Both the position numbers and the translations under genes were made by a program. A DNA stretch of 64,000 bases, taken from Zygnema cylindricum (taxonomy: Eukaryota > Streptophyta > Zygnematophyceae > Zygnematales > Zygnemataceae). Shown here piece by piece: positions 12,588 through 24,417 of this stretch. The notes under the pieces were generated by a model, which saw only the letters and a list, made by a program, of their open reading frames with translations, was not told the DNA's origin and did no database searches. The stretch is from contig JBBHKE010002858.1 of NCBI GenBank assembly GCA_037447655.1, positions 1 through 64,000 of the forward strand, read 5' to 3'. Each line of letters starts with the position of its first letter. Position 1 is the first letter of the stretch.

Positions 12588-14765
12588 TACGGAGTCCGCA
12601 ACGAAAGTGGGAAGGAAAGAAAGGGAAAGAAAAGAAAACAACGAAAATCTCTACAAGAAAAAGCTATGTAAGAAAAGTAGGAAAACAAGCGATTATATAC
12701 AGATTGGGATTTGGAATTCGGGGCAATGTTTTGATTTGTGGTTTAAACGAGCTCCGGAAAAAAGACGAAAGGATCGTAGGATGAGTAAAAGATAGTTTTT
12801 TTTTTGTTCTCTCTGGTTCTTTTGCGCCACTGAAATTTGTTTCGCAAAGAAAGTATTTTTGTGTGTTGGAGAAATGAAAAATGGTCTTTGTGATTAGTAA
12901 AAACATTAGTAGGGAGACGTGAACATTTAATAGGAAGAGCCTTAGCTTTTGATACGGGGGGAAGAGTCATTGGAAAAAAAAACGTGAAAATAAGAGATTT
13001 TGATCTGTGCATTGAATTTGATTGAATTGATTCTAAAAAAATGAAAGTCGATCTGTACTGGATTAGTAGTTTCTAATGAGTTTTGGGTCTATCTGACATG
13101 CTTTTGTATCTTGTGATTGTGGTTTGAATAAAAGTTTGAGATTCTTTAACACCTCATTTAAGGGCCAAAATACAAAATACATATATTCACATATGTTGCC
13201 AATGTACATGCATTCATACAAATATTCGTATAAGCGTGCATGCACATGTACACATACGTAGATTTACCGTACATGCACATGTAATGAGTTATGTGATTCT
13301 ATATTCCTACATCATGTGTCTTCCGTTTCTAATTCAAAATTCCGTCATATAGCAAGAGGTGATGTCACCTGAATTTTGACAGCGTCTCAAAATCTTGCTG
13401 CGAGGTTCTCCATGGACGATTAGTTGGGCAAATCCCGGTATTATTTATTTGGCGGACTATGGTATGTACAGTTTTGTATTGAACTAACTATGAGACACCA
13501 TGCTTGTAAACCTCGCCATACGGAGGCTAGACTATGTCATGCACTGCGTAGTTTTGTCCTAATTCTTTATGTAAACTGGTAAACCATACTGGACTTTAGG
13601 CAGGTGTTGCATCCTTATTATTGAAAAACAGACGCGATCTACAGTAAAAATGTGGTACATGTGATAAAATTGTGGATTTTTCCCTTTTGTCCTTCTGGTG
13701 TAAGGGCAGGCAGTCTTAAAATCCTTTAGTGGACGGTGTCACATATGGCCATTACAACATGGAGAGCCGCATGACCAAAAATGTAACAAAGATATTTGGT
13801 TTACTAAAACTCTAAAAAACCTACTATTATGACGGGGACCATGGAACAAAACAATATTAATCCACCATGGAGAAGTTTTATGTGAAACCTCACCTGAACG
13901 AATTGCCTTGAGAGAGATAGCCGTTGATAGTGTCGCCTACTGTGTTGCAAAGATGCAGAATAAAAGAATAATGGACGATATGTCGATATCTGCCCAAGAA
14001 CACGTACGCGCGAGCAAACCCTAGAGACAAGGGCAGGGCGGACCAGGGAGGCCAAGCCAGAACGAAGGGAAAACGACGATAGTGTAATTAGGTGAAAAAC
14101 GAGGCGTGAGAATAACGGGTGTACGCAGTAGATTGGCTAACGGAACCGAACTGAGCTTAACGCAAAACTTAAACCGGTGAGCACTTTTCGTCCAAACAAA
14201 AAAATTGACCGCGTGACCAATAATAGCGGAGCACGTGGAAGGCGTCCAAGAGATATTGTCGGTTGCGGCCGCGAAATGTTTGACGTCGCCACGTTGCACG
14301 ATTCCGGGGGGGAAGGAAATTATTGGAATTTCGCCAAAAAATGAAGGGAAAAAATAAACAAAAAACTTTTCATTTTGCGCAACGTACGGCAGTGGAATGT
14401 GATGATGACAACTGAAAGAAACTTAGCAGACTTGTTTTGGAACTGTTTGCGTTTTTGTTGTTTGTGTTCACTTTTCCAAACCTTTCAGCACTCCCGGGTT
14501 TGTACCTAGGCATCTACACGCGGCTGCATCTGATTTGTAAATATGCGCTTTAAGGGAGGAATGATTCGTACGAGAAGAGAAGCTGGCGATCCATCCCACG
14601 CTTATCACGTCTCTGCTGGCGTCGAAACTGCAGACGTGGCTAGGTACATGTGTCCAGAGTCGTACGTGACGTCTTATTAATGGAAAAACGCATGTGTACC
14701 TGCAGTCCTTTTTCACCTGTTTCGCACGGTACGGCTCGTATAGTCCCTGAAGGACTACACCGTGC
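12588..14765. other. Hop 3' UTR and intergenic region without recognised genes
   Basis: About 2.2 kb follow the Hop stop codon. The first few hundred bases are presumably 3' UTR. No exon with coding character, RNA gene or known repeat is recognised. ORFs here are short and unrelated to any family I know. Confidence 0.6.
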
Positions 14766-14789
14766 ATCGCTATTAGCACTAATAGCGAT
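14766..14789. repeat. Palindromic MITE remnant (two termini back to back)
   Basis: ATCGCTATTAG (14766-14776) is followed after 2 bases by its exact complement CTAATAGCGAT (14779-14789), and the symmetry extends outward with one mismatch. The arms equal the terminal motif of the MITE family, so this looks like an element whose whole core was lost. Confidence 0.65.
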
Positions 14790-14806
14790 ACACGACGTAC
14801 TGTACA

Positions 14807-15029
14807 GTACACCTTGAACCGCTATTAGCATCAATATTTTTTTCGCCACTTAAAACATCTTTTATACGTACACACTAGTCGGATATTCAATTTGAGACCG
14901 CCAATCGGAAGCTGAGAATGTTACCTTTCAATTGCAACCGTCAGATCTACAATCCGACAAGTGTGTACAGAGAAAATATGTTTTAAGTAGCAAAAAAAAC
15001 CTTGACGCTAATGACGATTCGCGGTGTAC
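14807..15029. repeat. MITE of the GTACACCG family (core type B)
   Basis: It starts GTACACCTTGAACCGCTATT and ends with the matching complement ACGCTAATGACGATTCGCGG then TGTAC. The core has a second inverted pair (TTAAAACATCTTTT... / ...ATGTTTTAAG) around CACACT/GTGTGTAC motifs. A related copy at 21826-22041 has the core in the opposite orientation. Confidence 0.8.
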
Positions 15030-15160
15030 TGTCCTGTAGTGAGTGTGACTCGTCTATAGTGGCATTAAGCTTCTCGTTATACTGTCGTATTTACAAACTT
15101 TTTCGACAGCGTACAGCGGGACGCTTAACTTTTTTGCACCGACACCGATACTGACTGCAG

Positions 15161-15545
15161 TACCATCCAACAGTTATTCCGTACAATGAAGTAATTTCTG
15201 TCTAGCTTCTTCTCACATGTTTGGCATGTCATAATGAATTATCGATTTTCTTGAATATTTTAAATTTTTAATCAAAGATGAAAAGTAGGGATTCTTTAGT
15301 GTTATTAAAATGCGATAACAAACACGTGCGTATATTATGTTTATAATATGGAGCGCACCGAGGACACTACCAATATGACTTTTACTCCTGTAGCATCAGA
15401 TTCCAATCTCATTGGTCGGTTCTAACATCAAAGAACGCGTTGGGAAATTCCTCCGTAGCCTAACTTGCTATGAGACGTGGTTACGATTTTGCTGACGTAA
15501 ATGAGACAAAATGGACTGCGTTAAGTTCTCACAAATTACAATTAC
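15161..15545 (+). repeat. Long direct repeat, left copy
   Basis: This stretch is highly similar to 16431-16861 in the same orientation, starting TACCATCCAACAGTTATTCC and ending near CTCACAAATTACA. The pair frames about 885 bp. It could be the long terminal repeats of a small element or a segmental duplication. No TG...CA ends or target duplication are obvious. Confidence 0.8.
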
Positions 15546-16305
15546 TTAGGGTATGTCCCCATGTACTTGTAACTTAGCGAACTTACTTTGCATTTTAGCG
15601 CGGATCCGCAGGACCCGGTTTTCAAGTGTCCCTATGTCTGTAAGGACGAAATCGCAACTTACGCTTGTGACGATTGTATACGTCGACAATACCTGTGACG
15701 GTTGTCAACGTCTACAATTTGTGGTCGCACGTTATTTTTTGGAACTGCTTTGTGACGTCGCATGTCTTACCGTGACATTGTAGACGTACCGCATTCTAGC
15801 CTGGCAGTTTCACGGTTGAAGAAGATGCGCTTTGCCCTTCGCGTCGCCTGTCCGCTCGAGGTGAAATGGCATCGGAACTTGAAAACCCCTACAAATAAAA
15901 AATCCGTACTGGACGAAAACGGACAAAATCAAACAAACTGTGCTTCTTTTTGTCTTATTATAACACAAACGGACAGAACATAGCGAACTATGTACTTTTC
16001 TTTGTCCTTGGAAATCGTAGGATTTTTTGCGAAATTTAAGGCACGTGTGAAAAAATGTTCCTATTTGTCAATCGAAAAAACCTAATTTTAAATCACATCG
16101 CGCATGTGTTTTAAACAAAGGTTTGAAGATGACGTTTTTTGTCGTAAAGTGGGTCGAAAAGCACAAGACGATAAATTTTCGTACATCCTAAGTTCAAGGA
16201 AGACGCAAATTGTACTCTACAAATTTGCGATTCCTTCTGGTTGCAACAGGCATACATTTAAGTTTACACAGACAGAAAAAACTTACTTATACACATGGGG
16301 ACTGT
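15545..16305. mobile_element. Candidate non-autonomous DNA element between the direct repeats
   Basis: The left edge reads TTAGGGTATGTCCCCATGTA (15546-15565). The right edge near 16291-16305 contains ACACATGGGGACTGT, the approximate complement. The shared TCCCCATGT core suggests terminal inverted repeats. No coding capacity is seen. A similar left end occurs at 40821. The exact ends are uncertain. Confidence 0.35.
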
Positions 16306-16394
16306 GTGGTAATAGCGGATCGAACTAATTTATAAAGGGTATTTAGAGTTACTTTATTCTATTTGAGAATTTGCCCCAAAAAAAGGGGTACCCC

Positions 16395-16433
16395 AATTAG
16401 CGTCATGTACGCTAATAGCGATTCGCGGTGTAC
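16395..16433. repeat. MITE terminus fragment
   Basis: ATTAGCGTCATGTACGCTAA continues into TAGCGATTCGCGGTGTAC, the right-hand end of a GTACACCG-family MITE. No clear partner end is visible nearby. Confidence 0.6.
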
Positions 16434-16861
16434 CATCCATCAGTAATTCCGTACACTGAAGTAATTTCTGTCTAGCTTCGTCTCACATGTTTGGCATGTC
16501 ATAATGAATTATCGATTTTCCTGAATATTTTAAATTTTTAAATTAAAGATCAAAAGTAGGGATTCTTCAGTGTTATTAAAATGCGATAACAACACTTGCG
16601 TATATTATGTTTATAAAAAACAAACAAAAAAAAAGGCGCACAAAAAAAAAAAAAAAAAAAAAAACGCACCGGCCACACCACCACGATGACTTTTACTACT
16701 GTAGCTTCAGATTCCAATGTCATTGGTCGGTTCTAACATCAGAGAACGCGTTGGGAATTTCCTCCGTAACCTTACTTGCTACGAGGCGTGGTTACAATTT
16801 TGCTGACGTAGATGAGACAAACTCTACTGCGTTCAATCCTCACAAATTACTGAAATTACAA
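16431..16861 (+). repeat. Long direct repeat, right copy
   Basis: It matches 15161-15545 throughout but carries an A-rich insertion at about 16614-16672, including a run of more than 20 A. It abuts the MITE terminus at its left edge. Confidence 0.8.
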
Positions 16862-17407
16862 CACATACTGTGATAGGTCACACTATTTGCCTATCTGTTA
16901 GCATGTCCGTCCAATGTAGATAATTCTTGCGTCTCAGATGTCAGCTTTTCCAAACCAAATTGTATCGCTACAATGAGGGTCAAAAATTCACTAAACCAGC
17001 CAATTATTTTACATTTTAAAGTCTGAATCTATTGATGTGCTTTTAGTGCCGATGATTTGACTTTTGCAAATTAAAGTGCACATTATATGGGCATTTTTGC
17101 ACTAAATTTAACGGCGCAGTAAACCGCACTATAGAGCAATGGTTTAAATATGCGAAAACGTATGGAAACCGTATACCGGTATACGTGAATCTCCCATACT
17201 ATACGGCGTAATACGCCGAGATCTCCATATATGACACCTGCTTTAATACGCAAAAGCGTAATATAAAATCTCCCTTCGATTTCGCACTTTTTAACTTTGA
17301 TTCCCCGCAATCCTGTCATGTCACGTCCTGTCCACGTGACATGATGCACTGGACCTCAAACATCCCGTGGGACCCGGTGAGCGGAACTTTCATGAGTCAT
17401 CAAAATA

Positions 17408-17410
<3 letters not shown>

Positions 17411-17446
<36 letters not shown>

Positions 17447-17640
17447 GCCTTCTCACTGCCCTCTCTCTAACCACTTCTCTTTCCCCTTTTCCCTTTCCCC
17501 TTTTCCCTTTCCCCTTTTCCCTTTTCCCCCCTTTTCCCTTTTCCCCTTTCCCCTTTTCCCTTTTCCCTTTCCCCTTTTCCCTTTTCCCTTTTCCCTTTCC
17601 CCTTTCCCCTTTCCCCACCTCCTCTCTCTCCACACCTTCC
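17411..17640. repeat. (CT)n and CCCCTTTTCCCTTT low-complexity tract
   Basis: A CT microsatellite (17411-17442) is followed by about 140 bp of imperfect CCCTTTTCCCTTTCCCC units. It lies directly upstream of the ATG at 17659 and would form a pyrimidine-rich leader or promoter for that gene. Confidence 0.9.
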
Positions 17641-17658
17641 CTCTCTCCCTCTCCTACC

Positions 17659-19728
17659 ATGTCTACCTCTCTCCCTTCCCCCGACTTCTCCTCCATCGCC
17701 CTCGCCTTCAGCCAACTCAGCCAGGAATTCTCCAAATTGGCTGCCACGCGCCCGCCTTCCCTCCTCGCCTCTCCCTCCTCCCCGCACCTCCCCTCTCTAC
17801 CCTCGAACGGCTCCACCAATCTCCTCGAGCTGGAGACTCTGCAAACCCTAACGGAGACTCTGTCGGCCGTACAGGGGAGGGAAGGGGATGGAAGGGAGGG
17901 GAGGGGAGGGGAGAGGGGAAGGGGGGGGGGGAGGGGGAGGAGTCCAGCCATGTATTAGGAGAAACGCCCTAAATAAACACTAAATTAACCCTTAAAACGG
18001 ACCTTAACCCTAAACCCCCCAAAAAAAAAACCTGAAGAATGTACCTTAGCCCTAACCCAGAAAAATAACCCTAAAAAAGGGGGTAGGACGGGGGGGAGGA
18101 GAGAGAGGATCCAGCCACGTAATAGGAGTTGATGTGGACTCGGAGGCCCTCCTATTGGCCCGTGAGAACTGCGAGGAAATGGAGGTAAGGATTCTCCTTT
18201 AGGGGCTTGTAGGGTTTTACTCTTTCCCTCTCCCTCTCTCTCCCTCTCTCCCCCTCTCCCGCTATCACTCCTCTTCCCCCCTCTCCCTCCTCCTCCAACT
18301 TGTATTTGACAGTCTTTTGTTCTTCGCCATTCTCATTATTATCTCGCCATAATGAAACGGAGCCACGCTAATTCTGGTCCCTGTTCTTAAGAGACCAAAT
18401 CCTAGGGCATAAATGTATTCCGTGTAAGAAATTAAGCGTACGGAAAGTAAACTTTGTGTGTGACAAGCGTATATAGAGCCATTTAGTTTACATTGCAATG
18501 TACTTATTCATGAAAACCCTGTCGCTGTCACATCCAACTTGATTAAACAGTGTATGAAGTGTGTTAAAACGGCATTTTTTATTGCTCTAAATGAAAACGT
18601 TGCTGTTTTGATTTAATATGAGCTAAATTTTACATTTAATGTAGATGATTAATACTTGAGCCTGTTCAGAATTAGTCTGGTTCATATGGATAGTGGAATT
18701 AAAGGAGAAGTTAAGGTTATAGAGATTGTGGTGCTGGTTTTTATTTTGATTACGGATACAGATGCTGAGTGGTGGAGTGCTATGGTTTTGGTATTTCTTG
18801 AATGTTGTCTGTTTTTTTTGTTCTTTTTTGCGGTACTTTATCAGATTTGAAGAAGAGTTCAATTTGGTTAATTCCTTGTGTCTGGATTTGTTTCTCAAAA
18901 TTGTAAATTTATGAGAAAGAAAAAGAAAAACAGAACATGTTTTCATTTTTTTATTTCCCTCATAAGGTTTCTGTCAGTTGAGATAGCTGGATTTACCTGC
19001 AGAATCTCTTTTCAACATTGTAGTCTGCACTAATTCTGATAAAAGTATCTATAATGGTTTTTGGAAAATATATTTTTGTTTTCTTTAAACATTGTAAACC
19101 GAACCCAATGTAGAATTCTTGCGCACGAAGTATGTGGACCAAAGTCGTTAACAAAACTCAAAAACACGACTGAGTTAATTGCACACTAATCGCGGTAACA
19201 AGTGTATGCTTGTTAGCTTTCCTCAAAGACTCGATCAATTTGAATGTGTTTGTCTCCGCTCAAAAGATCCAAACTTTGCATGATATTTTTCTTCGTTTCA
19301 AATAAAAAATCAAGGTGTTGTCAGGTATTGCCTTTTATTATCTATTTAATGTATCGTAATAACTCTGCAATGAACATTACCTTTCGAATGGCGTTTCACA
19401 TAGGAATTTGTCACAGTTGTCTTGTTTTGATTCTTTTCTTTTTGACTGCAACTGATTTTGTAAAATTGAGTGTTACAGGTACGCCCAAATAAATGCCAAA
19501 ATGCACAATTTATCCCAATCAGATGCACCCAATGGGAAGCTTCTCCCTCTTCCGGACGATCGTGGCAGTTTCCCTGTCGAGTTTCCAAAATCGCCCATTG
19601 TTTTTGCTCTGGTAGATGACGAAGAAGTTCTTAAGCTTTTAGTTCACTATGGGTTGAGTACTATTGGGGACCACAAAGAAAGACGGGCCAATCTCGCCGC
19701 CCACTGTGGAGTACGTCTCCCTCAATAA
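17659..19728 (+). CDS. Small gene of unknown function (three-exon model)
   Basis: I do not recognise this protein. A phase-consistent model uses exons 17659-17868 (ATG, donor GTACAG), about 18129-18184 (donor GTAAGG) and 19483-19728 (acceptor TTACAG, stop TAA). The first exon codes an amphipathic N-terminus (MSTSLPSPDFSSIALAFSQL). The last codes YAQINAKMHNLSQSDAPNGK, then an acidic segment and LLVHYGLSTIGDHKERRANL, which faintly recalls a SAP-type DNA-binding motif. In exon 2 another frame (VDVDSEALLLARENCEEME) looks more protein-like but does not fit the splice phases, so an exon may be missing. The first intron contains degenerate CCCTAAA-like sequence and is flanked by a short direct repeat. 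The last exon is the most certain part. Confidence 0.45.
17935..18130 (+). repeat. Short direct repeat flanking the first intron of the unknown gene
   Basis: GTCCAGCCATGTATTAGGAG (17942-17961) recurs as ATCCAGCCACGTAATAGGAG (18109-18128) at the intron/exon 2 border. About 145 bp of C- and A-rich sequence lie between. Confidence 0.6.
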
Positions 19729-20845
19729 GTGTTTTAGAGGACTTTTTTAAAAGGTTTGAAGTGTTCCTTATGGATTTTTTAGGTTTATTTTTAGAAGCAA
19801 AGATCGGAAATAGGAGATACGGAGACGTAAATATTTAGTGTGTATATTCCGTCTTTCTCTCAATTTCCTCTCTTTTCTCTCTTAGTGGTCTTCCATTTGC
19901 AGTACCATTTGATGGTACGGATAATAAACATGTGTCCATATGTATGTTATTGTGACCAATCAATTCAATTCAATGCCCAAATTTTGCAGAGAGGACTTGA
20001 CGAAGTCGGCATGGTTTTTTCGAAACCTATGTTGTTTTTTACTCTTTTTTTTATCATTTGTCCGTGTTGTTGTGCTGAACTGTTCTTTGTTCGCCTTAAG
20101 AAACTGAAGTTAGATTCATTTTAGAGTTAAAATAAAAAAAAAGTGATAATATGGTGGTGTGCATCTTGTGCAGTTACATTAGTCATGCTCCAGTACTATA
20201 ATCGCCATTTTTTCGTGTCTTGATGTTTGGTATATCGGCACGATATACCAAAATCTATTGCGATTAGTTGATGATGTGTTCACAAATTTGTCATAACATT
20301 AAAGATATTGCGTGTTGTTTATATGCTGGCCAACGGAATCAAATACTATGTAGGATAAGTAACAACTAACAAGTTCATGTTAATGAAACACATTTAAATA
20401 ATTTGGATAAAAAAAATGTATTTTGCGCTGAGAAATGGTTATTGTTAACTTATTACTTTGTTACTAATCGCTAAGCATCACTAAGTTGTGATTTGTACGA
20501 AGATCACAGCTCTCTGTCATTCAATATGGCGCAACCGGGGATGGATGTTTTGTATATTTGCGCTATTCACATTTAAAACGTCTATGGTTAAAGACATGAT
20601 GCATCCTAACGAAAAGACCGGTGGCTTCGGTTTAAACGTTCGGTTGAAGCCGTTTTGGAGCAGAGCGGCGGATAATTCTGCGGTTACACGCGTCAAAACG
20701 CGACAGCTGCAGACCTGCAGGTCGTCATCGGAAGTCACGTTCGGGATGAAGATTTTCGAACTGGAAAAGAAAAGACTGAAGGCCGAAGGCATAATCCGTA
20801 CAAAGCGACACGTCGTTTGTGTTCAGTACAGGACAGTACATTACA
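19729..20845. other. Intergenic, nothing recognised
   Basis: AT-rich sequence downstream of the small gene. No gene, RNA or repeat that I can support. Short ORFs at 20488-20880 have no family resemblance. Confidence 0.6.
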
Positions 20846-21387
20846 GTACACCGCCAATCGTTATTAGCGTGGGAGTTTGATTAGCGTATAATAATAATTA
20901 CAGTGGTGTACGCTATTTAAGAATTTGAAAATTTTGGAAAAAATCATACATTCTAATTGTTTGATTATGGTAATTTGGATTTTTGAAAAAAAAAATGTCG
21001 GTCGTAAACATGCTTACACTAGTATAGGTCTCCGTACAAAATATGACAAATCGTACACAAATCGTACATTCACACGGTTGAAACGCGGCTGTCGGACGAA
21101 TATGTGGGGACGAGATTTTTTACGACCTGGTTTTTTTTCCTTTTTAGAACGCACATTCTCATGCGTCTGCGGTTACTAAAACTAATTTATTGTAATTTTT
21201 AACTTAAAAAGGTACATTTATGTACGGTCTGACAGTGACCGTACACAACTCTATTTAAGAGACAACACACTGAAAATAACCCTAAATAGAATAAAGAAAA
21301 AAATAGAATGAACTACACTAATGGAGAATAAAAAAAAAAAGTGGGACGGAATTAGTGTACACAACGCTAATAACGATTGGGGGTGTA
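20846..21387. repeat. MITE of the GTACACCG family (core type A) with internal insertion
   Basis: The left 115 bp match the left part of the copy at 2849-3064, and the right 65 bp match its right part, including ACGCTAATAACGATTGGGGG. About 330 bp between (roughly 20965-21300) are extra and appear to be another insertion. Palindromic CAGTAC/GTAC repeats precede the left end. Confidence 0.75.
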
Positions 21388-21825
21388 GTGGAACGTACCT
21401 ACGAAACCTTCATTTTTTTTCGTTTTTTGCTTTCCCGACCGTACCCGAATTTGTTTTTTTTTTTTTAATCACACGGCCGAATCCGGCCAGCCACAAGAAT
21501 TTGGCACCCGAATCCGTTTCGGATCCGAGACGGACGGCCGGGTACGGAACGGGTACGGATTCAGGTACCTGATTGGGACCTCTGCCCCCGGATGGAGCGC
21601 CCCTAGCCGTCGGGGGAGAGAGGGGAGGGCGAAATCTTCCCGACGATTTACCGAACCTTATTTTTGTACTAGACAAGTCCGGACACCCACCTGACCACCT
21701 CCCACCAAATATATCGCGATGGATTTTGTTGCTCACTTAGCGAGATTTCAAGCCCTCTGCCTCTGGCCATTCGATATTCAATATATCGAATCCATCGCGG
21801 TCATTTTTTCCTCGATACACAGCAC

Positions 21826-22041
21826 TACAATACGTCGTCTATCGCTATGAGTGTCAATGTTTTTTTCATCTCTTAAAACATCTTTTCTCTGTACACACTT
21901 GTCGGATTGTGGATCTGACGGTCGCGAGGATTTTTAGCTTCCGGTTGGCAGTCTCAAACCCAAAATCGGACAAATGTTTACGAAGAAAACATGTTTTAAG
22001 AGGCGAGAAAATTATTTACACTAATAACGATACATAGTGTA
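21826..22041. repeat. MITE of the GTACACCG family (core type B, core inverted)
   Basis: The ends (CGTCTATCGCTATGAGTGTC ... ACTAATAACGATACATAGTG) are degenerate family termini. The core is similar to the reverse complement of the core at 14807-15029, sharing GGATCTGACGGT and CTTCCG.TTGGC blocks. Confidence 0.7.
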
Positions 22042-22058
22042 CCATACAATATAATACA

Positions 22059-22207
22059 GTACACCGCCAATCGCTATTAGAGTAAATAACACTAATTTGG
22101 TGCCCTTAAAAAAAAAAAAAAAACCTTGAAATACAATCCATAATTATATTTTTTCCTTTGCGCCTTTTGGGGTTATTTTTTTAATTAGCGTTAATAACGG
22201 AAGTACA
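22059..22207. repeat. MITE of the GTACACCG family (core type C, short)
   Basis: It starts GTACACCGCCAATCGCTATT and ends AGCGTTAATAACGGAAGTAC, with about 100 bp of AT-rich core. It follows the previous MITE by only 17 bp. Confidence 0.65.
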
Positions 22208-22455
22208 CCGCAATGTTTATAGTGTGGTGTACGGACAGTATTTTTCGTACCAAAATGTACTTTTTGAAATAAAAATGTGCAAAAAGTAATTTAATGTAAT
22301 TGCGCAAGCATGTAAATGTGCACTGGGAAAAGAGACGCAAACTCGAATATTCAGATTTTGGCGTACGAATTGTTTGATTATGTACGGATACATATATTGA
22401 TGTAGGCATCAATACGGCGAGCATTTATTATTCCAAAAAAAAACCCAAGTTAGAG

Positions 22456-23240
22456 TTAGGGTAACGTTCCATCAGACGAAAAGTGGGGTAGTTTACGGAA
22501 ATCCACAACTATCCGTACCGAACAGTACCGTTTATTTTGTTTTTATAAGAAAAAACAACATTACATAGAATCTTGCCAATACTCTGCGAAGGTATGGGAG
22601 GTAGTACCGTTGGATGTTCTTCTGGGAGGCGTTCGATTCATTTTTCTATGTAAATGTCAACCCACCTCGAAGAGATAGGTTGGCAGATACAAAAAAAAAT
22701 CGTCATACATTGGACGATTAAGCTACGTGTCACGATGCACAACCAACGAAACATCACAAGATTTGCACATGACACGTGTTTTCCAACATACAACGAAAAT
22801 AAAAATGTAATTTCGTAACATTCCTTCGTCACGCTATTTTCGGTAACTTTTGTTCGTCACACTATTGATCTGAAAGGACTTTCATTATGTTCGAAAAACA
22901 TAAACCCTAAAAAATGAGTTGGCGTAAAGACAGGCGTCTGCAAAAAGTATAAAAGTTCTCTCGTATGATGATTTTCTACATGGTACATGGTACGCAAGTG
23001 AAGATTTGAAGTTAAGTTTGTCGGTGCTAAAAATCTGAAAGATATTCAATATCGGATTGTAGCTTGCGTGGCGCGAGTCAATTTAGAACACGTGGTTTAT
23101 AAATTCTTCGTGATGGAACATCGCGTGAGGGTGGAGTTCCATTAGGCGTCTTTGTAATTGTACACAAAATTTGACTCAAAGGCGCGCCTTCCATTAGGTC
23201 GCGTCACTAAACCACTTGTTTTTTGCGTGGCTCATTCTGG
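22456..23240. repeat. Unclassified interspersed repeat, empty copy of the gypsy target
   Basis: The sequence from TTAGGGTAACGTTCCATCAG onward is clearly similar to 32341-32545 plus 39368-39850, which are split by the gypsy element. At 22648-22670 it reads TTTCTATGTAAATGTCAACC, the uninterrupted version of the gypsy target. Ends beginning CTTAGGGTAACGTTC and complementary ...GAACTTCA.CCTTAG in sister copies suggest a non-autonomous DNA transposon. Confidence 0.7.
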
Positions 23241-23243
23241 TTA

Positions 23244-24276
23244 TGCAACTCTGAAACCTCCATAGGACCTTAGAGTAGGCAGCTCACACGAAGCCTCTAG
23301 GATAACCCTGACCCCTTTGTGTTTCAACAAGAATAATTGCCACCCTGGCAGACAAAAACTTTGACCACATTCACTTTTGTGAAAGCAAGACTCCCTTGAG
23401 TCGATAGCAAAAAGAATCTTTGAATTTGCTCCCTTGAGCAGTAAGTTATGAAGGGTCAAAGTTGACCTTTTGTACAGAAGCTCTCTGGGAGAGAGGGTCC
23501 AATCTATAAAAAAATTCTTAGTCCTATCTCTCTCTAAAACTCTATCTACTGAAGTACACCACCAATCATAATAGTGTATCGTACATAAAGGTACAAGTGC
23601 CGGTGTACTTTCTGTACGGCCATTATACGACATGGCCAACAAGTCGACACATGTCATTTTTGGATTCGTTCCTGAAATCCTCGGAGATGCCATAATCCAA
23701 TGTAATTGCGCCACGTGGCGATTGATGTGACGTCGTCCACAAACCGCCGAAACCCATTCCGCGATCTCGACATGCTTCGTGGCCGTCCGATTAAGCCGGA
23801 TTACAATCGTGGCCGTCATAAATACTTGCGCAATATTTATTTCGCCTTCGAAACAAAATGCACAATATCCGTTTCGGATATTCTGTACGCCGTACATTAC
23901 AAACTGTATCTATGTCTAAATATCCCGTTGAATGAAATAGCCTACGTGTTAACATTTAAATAACTACCAAACCCTACATCATATATCTCCGGTTTAGACT
24001 AGATGGCTAAGGCTACCGGCTACCGGCTGCCTTGATGGACGGCAGGTATCAGGTTAAAATCCTGGGTCCACCAAGTTCATTTTGGTAAAATCTACCAACC
24101 TAATATCTGTCCCCGTCGGGATAGCATAGGCGACCATGGCTGAATCTCCCTCTCCAACTTTTAGTGATTGCGACAAGTGTGGGTGCTAGAGAGATGAGTT
24201 AGAGGCAGGTTGCCTCTTCTTCTTTTCTGCATTTTACAAAACCTAGAAAATACTAAAATAACCTTTTATTTCTACA
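23244..24276 (-). repeat. Copia 3' LTR
   Basis: Aligns with 29409-30442. It contains a MITE-like motif GTACACCACCAATCATAATA (23553-23572) and, on the plus strand, a tRNA-like block at 23991-24070. Confidence 0.88.
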
Positions 24277-24417
24277 CCCCCCTTATTTATTAGTCACTCT
24301 TTATTTTAAGACCACACTTCTCCGGCAGAAAATTAGTTTAGGGGAAGGAACAGGTTTGGTCATAATATCAGCTACCTTTTCACTATATGGTTTATACTCC
24401 AAACTGATTATCTTGTA

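Noticed and set aside
17341-17958. Long Ser/Leu/Pro-rich ORF and its antisense Gly/Glu/Lys ORF
   Set aside because: Most of it is CT and CCCTTT low complexity; only the part from the ATG at 17659 has plausible coding character.
17960-18080. Interstitial telomere repeats (CCCTAAA-like)
   Set aside because: The units are irregular and mixed with A and C runs, without a regular 7-bp array.
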